Assembly: GCF_020497125.1 (NCBI RefSeq)
Contig: NC_059075.1
Coordinates: forward strand, 106,617,222-106,681,221
Direction: 5' to 3'
Origin: Mauremys mutica
Lineage: Eukaryota; Chordata; Testudines; Geoemydidae
Length of the DNA stretch: 64,000 nucleotides
Below, one piece after another: positions 55,531 through 64,000 of the stretch. The position numbers were made by a program, and so were the translations under genes. Below the pieces are notes generated by a model. It ran no database searches. It had not been told where the DNA came from and worked only from the letters and a program-made list of their open reading frames with translations. How positions within the stretch are numbered: the stretch's first letter is position 1; every line of letters starts with the position of its first letter.

Positions 55531-57634
55531 TGCCTCCACTTCTCACTTGCTGCAAGCTAAAAAAGGGAGAAATGTTTGAGGAAGAAAAAGAGCGTAAACA
55601 GTTGGAGTATAATACCTTGGGGTTGGGGGAGGGGAAGGAAGAGGACCCTATCAGTTTTTGAAAGGATTGGGGGCAATAACCTTCACTCTCTGTGGGAGGG
55701 TGAGGGGGGGCAGAATCATCCTTTTTTGTGTGGGAGAAAAATATCAGTATTGCCAACCACAAGGATTCAAAAACCAGGGTCACACCTACAAAGTAATGAG
55801 ATTTGCTTAAAAACCATGGGTTTAACATTATATAATTCTTTTTATTTGCCTTCCAGATTTTGAGCAGGAGGGATCATGTTTTGAAGCTTTTCACTGCAGC
55901 CAGGAAAGTTAGAAACTACTTAAAAAAAAAAACCAAAAAACCATAACCCTGAGGTTCTCCTGCAATCACAGGACTCCAGGAGCTGGGGCTTTAAGAAAGA
56001 CCTCAGATATCATGAGACTCACGATAAAATTGCAAGAATTGGTAATGCTGCATCTGATTGCATTTTTGGGACTGGGTGGATGAATAAGGGCCATACCGCC
56101 ACTTGCTTCCCTCCTGCAAATCTGAACCCTTTTCTAGCCCCTGCGTGTGTGGAATGTGTACTAAGAACACAGGCAAACAACAAATGCTGTTCTCTTCCCA
56201 GCAGACCAGCTGCTTTATTGTTTCAGAAACACAATGGGGGTGTGTTTGGCTTTCCTTATAACTAAACCATTTTGTTTTGAATATACACAGAGAGATTTAA
56301 AGTAAACACTGCTTGATTCCCCACTCATTCATTTCTGCAATGTCAGCATCTACCTTTCTACTCTATCCCTTGAAAATGAACAACGCACAGGACGATAGAT
56401 CCTACATATGTATAAAAGGGACTCTCCTGCATCATCTTTAATCTGCAGAGCTCCTCAAAGCAAGTTAGACGGACATTTTATAGAGAGCAAAATAAGGAAA
56501 CGAGAAATCTAATCTGTAGCTGAGGATCAAACCAATGTGGTTCATTGAAACGTACATTACATTTGTTATGAATAAGGCTTTAATTTTCTCAATGAAGTAG
56601 GGAGTCCATTCATCAGCATTCATCCATTTAGATGAGGTGGAATTCACTTGCACCTTAATCACACGCATATCAGTATCAACCAACATTATACCACAGAAAC
56701 AAAGGTATCTGAAATGCCAATCTAAAGAAAGGTGTAGGTACACAAACAAAAGGGCTCTGCTGGACAGACTTAGCACACCTGCAATAAACTCAGTAGAAAG
56801 TAATTAAAAAATCAACTCCATTATGGCCACTGTCTACATCAGATACCTTTGGACTGTTTTATTTAAAGACCTGATCTGAACAGAAAACACAATTCTTGCT
56901 AAGTATCAGCATATTTTAAGCCAGAGTCTCAGGTGATAGAGCTACACAGATTTACATCAGCTGAAGATTTGGTCCTGCTTACCTAAAACTTGTAAAAATG
57001 AGCTACAAAGTAAAAAAATCAACCGTGAATTGTTCCTAGATTTATGAATAGGATTCTCTTACTAATCAGGCTGGTGGAGGGGTGGGGTTGGGAAAGCACA
57101 GGAACCAGTTTTAACATTATTTACTTGCTTCCCTAGAGACTTTTCTTGGTGCTTTTGGCTCAATGCCAATATCCCACAATTGGACATCACAAAAAACTGA
57201 AGTCTCACTGCAGTCCCTAAAACCCATGGTATTTGTGATGTGCAGAATGATGCATTCAAGGATACATTCAGTGAAGCAGCATAGTTCCATTTCATGGATG
57301 GAAAAAGAAATACCAAAAAGGCTAATTGAACATAATTTCTGTTAAAAAATTAACATCTGCAAACACTTAGCAGGTATAGAGTTTACTAATAGACATGGTC
57401 TTATTGGCTTTGGTGAGACTATGCCTGATTATTAAGCACTATAGCCAGCAGTAATTGTTTGCAGGACCAGATCCTTGGTTAGCATAGAAATCCCATTGTT
57501 ATCAGTATTAGAAATACGGTGGCACCTAAAGACCCCAACCAAGACTGAAGCCCAATTATCTTAAGCCCCATATAGACACACAGTGATAGACAGTCCTCCC
57601 TGCCAAAGGGCTTGCAATCTAAATAGACAAAAGA
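55531..57634. other. SLC22A18 intron sequence, nothing recognised
   Basis: No supported feature. A degenerate palindromic amniote repeat lies near 56930-56980. Confidence 0.35.
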
Positions 57635-57790
57635 ACTGTCATTGCTATTTTACACTATCACCATTTTACAGATAGGGAAACTGAGGCACAGATCAATTAA
57701 GTGACTTGTCCAAAGTCACACACAAACTCTGTGGGAGAGCCAGGATATGCACTCTGATTTCCTAAGCCCCAGTTCAAGGCTTTAAACCCA
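57635..57790 (-). repeat. MIR SINE, minus strand
   Basis: 'caccattttacagataggga', 'aactgaggcacaga' and 'gacttgtccaaagtcacaca' are the complement of MIR in the right order. Confidence 0.75.
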
Positions 57791-58637
57791 AGACAATAAT
57801 TTAGGGTAGAACTTAACTCTCATTTTTACCTATAAACCAACTGTGGATATTTCTGCAGTTGCTTAAGTCTCTTCCTCTCTCCTGAGAAAACTTTGGTACA
57901 GTACAGTACCTTCTGATTTTGTCTTCTTTACCAACTAGCATAGCTGAATCTTCCCACTTCCTCACTCTCCTCTCCTATTGGCTGTATTCCATTGACAATT
58001 TCTTCCTCATTACAGTTTTTGTAATGCATTAGTCAGTCGTGCACATTTCCACAGAGTGGATAGGATTCCTTTCTCAGTATTCAAGGCCTCTATAAAAATT
58101 CTAGGTCAGATCATCCACTAGCATAAGCTGGCAGAGCTCAGCTGAAGTAAATGGAGCTGTGCCAATTTATACCAGCTAAGGATGTGGCCCATTGAGTTTA
58201 GAGCAAGAGCCACACTTTTGCTGTGCAGGCTAGGACAACATGTTAGTTCAACACTGGGCTGCATCCATGGCCTAAAACTCAATGACAAAAGTCGTCAAGA
58301 GGAAGAACGTTTTCCAGAGACACTCCATTCTCGACTACTATCCGAAAGTGTGGATGAAATGCTTATTTATAATTATTTTCTAGGTTCCAGACAAATAATC
58401 TAGTCAATGCAATCCACAGCCAAGAATTACATTTCACAAGTATTACTGGTGAAATGGTTTTAATGGTAATCCTCTGCCTGAAGCAATCCTAGTTTACTGC
58501 AGCAGAAAGAGTGATTAAGTGCATGATTAGATACTAGCTAGGAAGCAGGTGGGACTTTCTTCAGCTCACCTGGTGGATCAGTTGCCTGGAGCTTTTGCAG
58601 GTCTTGGCAAAGTCTTGACTGCTATGGGCTGTGTGTC
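57791..58637. other. SLC22A18 intron sequence, old repeat only
   Basis: A degenerate palindromic amniote repeat lies near 58105-58195. No exon recognised. Confidence 0.35.
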
Positions 58638-58640
58638 TTA

Positions 58641-58899
58641 GGGCTAGTCTACACTAGAAGCGCTATATTGGCGCAGCTGCACGGATGGCGCTCTATGCCA
58701 ACGGGAGAGCACTCTCCCATTAGCATCGTTACTCCATCTCCACTAGAGGTGGATGCTGTGTTGGCAGAAAGCATCTCCCGCCAACATAGAGCCAGTGTGG
58801 ACTGCACTTAGGTCACTGAACTGGCGTCGCTCGGGGTATTTTTTCCACACCGCGAGCGACATACATTAAATCAACATAAGTGATAGCGTAGACCTGCCC
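58641..58899. mobile_element. Harbinger-like MITE close to an exon
   Basis: GGGCTAGTCTACACTAGA and the complement of TGGGCAGGTCTACGCTA at the ends, with TTA on the left flank (58638-58640). The interior has 'gccaacgggagagcactctc' with an inverted partner. It ends about 105 bp before an SLC22A18 exon boundary. Confidence 0.65.
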
Positions 58900-59004
58900 A
58901 TATGCACTAATTGAATCTAGCTAAAAAGTGGAGGTTCTCCTGAGAGCACTTGGCTGCCACATGACAGATACAGCAGGTCTGATTATATTGTCATGTCCAC
59001 TTAC

Positions 59005-59105
59005 CATTTGAAGGACACCGAAATATGACATCAGATATCCAGTCTGTGCTGCCTCCAGCCCAAAGAAATTCATAGAGATGATGGAAAACATAATCAGGAA
59101 CAAAC
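59005..59105 (-). CDS. SLC22A18: SLC22A18, fourth-last coding exon
   Basis: 101 nt: GT completes a glycine codon, then LFLIMFSIISMNFFGLEAAQ and TGYLMSYFGVLQM. This aligns with human LFMVMFSIISMDFFQLEAAQ, in helices 7 and 8 of the transporter. The acceptor is ctctgtag and the donor ATG|GTAAGT. The next exon is 22 kb away at 36933, and the reading frame continues there without a break. It is the most upstream SLC22A18 exon I could find. The residues before it (helices 1-6 and the central loop) must lie beyond the window or were missed. Confidence 0.95.
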
Positions 59106-59253
59106 CTACAGAGTGTATTAAAAAGAAAATATATTTAATGGGTCTTGGAATATATTTACACTGCAAGTAAAGGGCCACACCCTGCTTAATCACCACTGAT
59201 GTAAAAGCAGCAAAGAATCCTGTGGCACCTTATAGACTAACAGACGTTTTGCA

Positions 59254-59293
59254 GCATGAGCTTTCGTGGGTGAATACCCACTTCTTCAGATGC
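59254..59293 (-). ncRNA. Intact hammerhead-ribozyme-like motif, PLE family 1
   Basis: On the minus strand: GCAT, box CTGAAGA, A, GTGGGT-ATTC-ACCCAC, GAAA, GCTC, ATGC. All conserved core positions of the CUGANGA/GAAA hammerhead are present. Stem I is 4 bp, stem II 6 bp, and helix III is the palindrome AGCU. The departure from the textbook core is one extra A between the box and stem II. Confidence 0.68.
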
Positions 59294-59339
59294 ACTTCTT
59301 CGTATTCACCCACGAAAGCTCATGCTGCAAAACGTCTTT

Positions 59340-59379
59340 GCATCTGAAGAAGTGGGTATTCACCCACGAAAGCTCATGC
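59340..59379 (+). ncRNA. Intact hammerhead-ribozyme-like motif, PLE family 1
   Basis: The same 40-nt module as the minus-strand copy at 59254, with the full CTGAAGA box, on the plus strand. The two are arranged head to head, so a transcript through both could also fold them into one long hairpin. Confidence 0.68.
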
Positions 59380-59481
59380 TGCAAAACATCTATTAGTCTA
59401 TAAGGTGCCACAGGATTCTTTGCTGCTTTTACAGAACCAGACTAACACGGCTACCCCTCTGATGCTTGACACTGATGTAAA

Positions 59482-60508
59482 GACAGTGGAGTTGCTCTGC
59501 AATAACGCTGATTGCAGACAAGCAGACACATATACTTTGGGTTTTTAAAAAAATCTTTAACCATTTCAACTATTACCTTTAAAAATGTGACTTAGAAGAA
59601 GTTAGATACAATCGTGCTGATTAGTGGAAGCAGTTCACATGGTTTTATTAGGCCAGACATGCTAACCTTTAGGATAGCACATGAAAACAATTTTTTTTGT
59701 TCAGACAAGATTGTAATCAGGGGATAATTCCTCATTCCTTTTGCCTAACTTCAGATTTTCACCAATTGGATTTGGGGTCTCAGAAACAGCCTAGAGACAG
59801 GAGATTAAATACAGTGGTTTCACTGTGCACAGGGTGAATGACTTCATTGGCACGTGGAGTTTCTGTCTCTCATGCATCTCTAATGTTGTCCGCACAGAGA
59901 GGCAGTCAAGGAAGCATGGACGGCCTCAGCTCACAGTGGGCCTGCTTTTCAATTACTGTATTTTACACACACACACACATCTACAGACCAGTACATAATA
60001 AGTAGATATTTGCCACAAAATAAAAGTACAGCAAAAGATGTCTGAGGATGACAGTTTGCTGACAAACGACTCACTAACTCAGCTACAGCAGAAGGATTTT
60101 GCCCACACTTCCTGTGACGCTGAGAAGTATTATAATTATCGGTCTATAATGCTGTACACTCACAGGGGTTCACTTTGTCCACCTGTTACAAGCATACAAC
60201 TAGATTATTTTCACTTGTAGCTTTAGAGGCATTCAGACAGGGAAATATATTTTTCAATGGAAGTCCACAAAAACGAGATGTTTACTAAAGGCTATTTTGT
60301 ACAGAGCGTACTGTCACACGTATTAGAACAGTTCCTCAGTGGGTGTAAATCAGTGGAACTACAGTACACCAATTCACTCCAAATGAACATCTGGCCTATT
60401 GACCGCATCAATTCATAACTTTTCCAGTGCTCTGTCTTGGCTGACCAACAAAACTAAGATGGCTGCTAAGTTCCATCCACTGTCCACCTTATACTGCTTG
60501 CGATGTAA
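59482..60508. other. SLC22A18 intron sequence, nothing recognised
   Basis: An (AC)n run is near 59968-59982. No upstream SLC22A18 exon was found here. Confidence 0.35.
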
Positions 60509-60516
60509 AGCCAGAC

Positions 60517-60815
60517 CAGGGGTAGGCAACCTATGGCACCTATGGCTGATTTTCAGTGGCACTCAAATTGCCCAGGTCCTGGCCACTGGTCCGGGGCGGG
60601 GGCTCCTGCATTTTAATTTAATTTTAAATGAAGCTTCTTAAACATTTTAAAAACCTTATTTACTTTACATACAACAATAGTTTAGTTCTATATTATAGAC
60701 TTATAGAAAGAGACCTTCTAAAAACATTACAATGTATGACTGGCACGCGAAACCTTAAATTAGAATGAATAAATGAAGACACGGCACAGCACTGCTGAAA
60801 GATTGCCAGCCCCTG
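60517..60815 (+). mobile_element. hAT MITE, GGCAACC-end family, copy 3
   Basis: CAGGGGTAGGCAACC and the complement of CAGGGGCTGGCAATC. The duplication is agccagac (60509-60516) and agctagag (60816-60823), 6 of 8. The interior matches copies 1 and 2. Confidence 0.87.
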
Positions 60816-61139
60816 AGCTAGAGAATGTATTTAACAGCTATTGGCTAGCATGTGTTCAAAATGGCCAGAATTTTCAGAGGAGTTGAGCACTCAGTCAGGG
60901 CCAGACTTCCAGAAGACATTTTTTAAAACTTAAAAACCTGACCTTTATGTAGGTGCCTAAATGGGAGCTGAACTGCTTTGAAAATCTGGACAGAACTGTG
61001 GCTACTGAGCCCTTGAAAATCTGCCTGTGACCTCTTTTGAAAACCTGGTCCAAGAAGAACGAGTGATGAGCCTTGCACAGTAGAAAGTGTATACATGGCT
61101 TAGGAGAGTCAACAGAAACTGGGAAATGTGGGGTCACAT

Positions 61140-61690
61140 TTTAAAAAGGGGCTAAGTGACGTAGGTTCCTAAGTTCCATTTTCAAATGTGATTTGGGCAC
61201 TTAGGAAACTAAGTCCCATTGGCTTTCCGTGAGATTTAAGCCTGTGACATGTGGTTTGGGATGTCTCAATTTTGGGGTTCCTAATTTCACACACCTTAAA
61301 AGGGCCTGAATTTCAGCAAGTGCTGAGTATTCACCCTCTGAAAATCAGGCCCTTGTAAGGGGTTTCAGGTTGGGTACCCAAAAACGGAAGCACCAAAAAT
61401 CAGTAGTCACTTTTTAAAAACTTGGCCTAAGTTCCTAAGTCCATTTTGGAAAGGTATTTGGACTCTTACGTAATGACCTACAGCTAATTTTTCAATGGTA
61501 TTTAGGTGCCTAAACATGCAGATAGGCAAATAGTGGGATTTTCAGAAGTGCTGTAGTCCCCTTGATTTCAAAAGGAGTTAGGCGCCCAGGTGCTTTACAA
61601 AATCCTACTGGGGCCTATCTGCATCCTTAGGCACCAAAATATCTTTGAAAATCTGGACCCTAAGACACTTTTGAACATTTTACCCTTGGT
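61140..61690. repeat. Old repeat with TAGGTGCCTAA-type words
   Basis: Recurring forms of '(c)ttaggaaactaagtccca', 'ttaggtgcctaa' and 'cattttcaaatgtg' in both orientations. This is typical of a palindromic reptile repeat. Ends not resolved. Confidence 0.4.
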
Positions 61691-63584
61691 CTGTTGTGCT
61701 GTCTCTCTCTCTTTTACTTATTACATTTTAATGGGGCATTTCCCCCCCCCCCCCACTTAAGTTGAGAATGAAGCACTGTCATGTAGTAAAATACCCCACC
61801 TTGTTCTTAGAGTGGCAGATATTCCCACTATTAGAGGTACCCAAACTATATCAGCCCATCTGTCCATCACCACCCTGCCTTAAATGTACCTCACTTAGGA
61901 AGGTACTTATTATCCCACATAAGTTAATTTTAGTGAGTAACCACTGCCGACTTGCCTCTATATACATTACAAACTTGTTTACAATGTAAATAAAATGTCT
62001 GTAATTTAGACGAATTAACTAATATAATTATATGGTTGCAGTAGTGAGATGAAGGTAGATGAGAGTTTAGCCTCAAGCAGTGAGGTGCAAATAAGTGGAC
62101 AACAGCCAAATCACCTCAGGCTGTAATCACCAGGTCAGTAACTTGATGAGAGACCTGAAAAGTGAAGTCAGGTGTTGCCAGAGATTTAATAGGTGGAGCT
62201 CTTCTGTCTCAACCAGCTACTTTCCCAGTGTGGCACTGTGCTTCTGGAGAGACAGTCTTTCTGATGAAATGCAAGATAAGACCCTAGCCACTCAGGATTG
62301 TTAAACGTTCCCATGACATTTTTTTTAAGTGTTAGAATATTAGCCACTGTGTCCTGTCCAAATCCCATCTTAATTAATTACATTTTGCCTACCTAACAGT
62401 TCCCCTTTAGTTTTTGAATGGCATTGTTATTGTTTGTTTTCCCCTGTAACTATGGTACATTGCTGCTTGTGCAGAATGGCTGCCATGTTCCACCCCATAG
62501 GATGATGCATTTCAGCAGTGGGTTACTAATACCGAGATATAAAGTGCATCTTGGGATTCTTTTGGAAGAAAGTTGCTACATGTGGTACATATGAGGCATT
62601 ATGTTGCGGAATGCACAGAAGACATAGCCTCAGGGTTACACAGTGACATTTTAAAAGTTAAAAATAATACCATGAGCCGACACCTTGAAAATAGGAACCC
62701 CCTTAAAACTATCACTTTACAGTCCTGCCTGTTTTGTAAAACACACTAATTCTATGAATTTTCCATTAGGCGAGTGTAGTTATAGGCAAGTAACATTTTT
62801 GAAAGAGTTAAGGGAATTGCATTTTTCCTTTGGCCTTACTTGCATACTGTTCTTTTCTCCAGCGGGTTTTCTTTGGACAGTGGTGTTAGGTTGCACAGAA
62901 TTCAGCATCTCCAGTCAATGCCAAGTGCATGCAAAAAGAGAAATGCAGAACTCCCTTATTTAGAAATCCTTCACAGATTCCTATAGAAGACAGTGAGTCT
63001 TGTTTCTTATATTGTCAGGACATTTTCCATGGAACAGTAAAAACATTTTATCAAGCCCAGACAGGCTGAAATGCCATCTCTCTCTTTCAGCCACTCCTAG
63101 TAAATCTGCTTTGATATGCAAGCTAAATTTAATGTTACTTAGACATCAAGAATCATTTTTAAAAGGGCCTCCTCCTTTTTTGAGAGTTTGGAAAAGTTGT
63201 GCACACATCCACCTAACACAGTTCCTGTATACATAAATTGGTACTTTCCCAGTATCCTTAGGCACACAAAAGTGAATCCTTGAAATTGCATGGTCCAGAG
63301 GGATGGTACTGATCATTTGCACAATTAGCAAAAATAACCCTTAAGAGTTTCCAAGTGAAAAAGGCACACCAGATTACTGAGTTCATCCCTTCCTGGGTTC
63401 AAGGCCCTGTCCCCTACAAAAGATTGTGATCACTGCATTAGATTCTGCCTCTCTCCTTATGTCGCAAGTAGTAGGATGAGCAGATTCTTTGTACATGCAG
63501 CGGAGGGCCAGCAGCTTCCTGACACAACATATTGGAGGAGAAAGGGTTGTACCATTCAGTGAGGAGGGGGAATATTCATTAATA
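61691..63584. other. Intron or upstream sequence, nothing recognised
   Basis: C run near 61743-61753. No exon of SLC22A18 or other gene recognised. Confidence 0.35.
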
Positions 63585-64000
63585 AGCAGCACAGCTGAAC
63601 AGAACACAACGCCATCCACAGCTTCAGAAACAACTCTGACATCATAATAAAAAAGGCTGACAAAGGAGGTTCTGTTATCATCGTGAATAGGTCGGAATAT
63701 GAACAAGAGGCTGCTAGGCAACTCTCTGACACCACACTCTACAGGCCATTACCCTCTGATCCCACTCAGGGTTACCAAAAGAAACAACACCATCATCTCA
63801 AGAAACTCCCTGAAGCAGCACAGGAACAATCTACACAGACACACCCCTAGAGGCCCAGGGGTATTCTATCTGCTACCCAAGATCCATAAACCTGTGAATC
63901 CTGGACACCCCATCATCTCAGGCATTGGCACCCTGACAGCAGGATTGTCTGGCTATGTAGACTCTCTCCTCAGGCCCTATGCTACCAGCACTCCCAGCTA
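63585..64000 (+). mobile_element. Penelope-like element running off the window
   Basis: Frames encode NAIHSFRNNSDIIIKKADKG, then RSEYEQEAARQL, YLLPKIHKPVNPG and PIISGIGTLTAGLSGY, the N-terminal and palm region of a family-1 PLE reverse transcriptase. It is homologous to the start of the copy at 13326 but extends about 80 bp further 5'. At least one frameshift near 63770-63860 shows decay. The rest, including any tail, is outside the window. Confidence 0.85.

Larger units (their letters stand above)
59206..59469. mobile_element. PLE family-1 tails, inverted, with 12-bp TSD
   Basis: A perfect 12-bp repeat, cactgatgtaaa, lies at 59194-59205 and 59470-59481. The left tail is minus-oriented and lacks its last 35 or so bases. 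The right tail is plus-oriented and complete, to 'aacacggctacccctctgat'. Between them is an extra partial plus-strand copy of the hammerhead region (about 59298-59336). There is no coding sequence. It is inserted about 90 bp beyond an SLC22A18 exon. Confidence 0.87.

Noticed and set aside
59106..64000. Further upstream SLC22A18 exons
   Set aside because: Minus-strand frames here do not resemble the central loop or helices 1-6, and none is bounded by matching splice sites.
1..64000. Endogenous retrovirus
   Set aside because: No gag, pol or env blocks and no LTR pair. The reverse-transcriptase pieces are all PLE or CR1 types.

Overview
The window is nuclear DNA of an amniote, most likely a cryptodiran turtle. 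The reasons are a CR1 LINE, a tRNA-derived SINE with a CR1-type 3' end (the Cry I architecture), two families of Penelope-like elements (PLEs), a dense load of hAT- and PIF/Harbinger-type MITEs, and remnants of MIR. There is no bacterial-style gene packing, no retroviral gene and no CRISPR array. Almost every long open frame is chance or lies inside a repeat.

Two host genes are supported. PHLDA2 (plus strand) has its whole 132-codon reading frame in one exon inside a CpG-rich block at about 21.2-22.3 kb. A 3'-UTR exon with a poly(A) signal follows near 23.6-24.05 kb. The last four coding exons of SLC22A18 (minus strand) lie at 59005-59105, 36832-36933, 31880-32000 and 26010-26197. Reading phases join correctly and all splice sites are GT/AG. 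The genes converge tail to tail, the same order and orientation as in the human 11p15.5 imprinted cluster (SLC22A18-PHLDA2). The earlier SLC22A18 exons were not found and probably lie beyond the right edge. No exon of the expected left neighbour NAP1L4 was recognised.

Layout: 1-21 kb is intergenic, with a hAT MITE, a 1.1-kb CR1 fragment, a GIY-YIG-type PLE with a nested PLE (6.6-7.3 kb), a rearranged PLE with a 12-bp target duplication (11.37-12.96 kb), a 2-kb PLE with RT and GIY-YIG parts (13.3-15.3 kb), and GC-rich MITEs at 17.4-19.3 kb. PHLDA2 follows at 21-24 kb. From 26 to 59 kb the SLC22A18 introns (5.7, 4.8 and 22 kb) carry a 2.2-kb Harbinger-like element with internal repeats, at least eight hAT MITEs with 8-bp duplications, several MITEs beginning with TCTACACT-type ends, and old MIRs. 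From 59 to 64 kb there is an inverted PLE tail insertion, another hAT MITE and a PLE running off the edge.

The most interesting signal is in the PLEs. Their 3' regions repeat a 40-nt module that reads as a minimal hammerhead ribozyme: CUGANGA box, hairpin stem II, GAAA, palindromic AGCU helix III and a 4-bp stem I. Stem I and stem II both change by compensatory substitutions between copies and families. Several PLE insertions have outward-facing tails and 12-14-bp target duplications.
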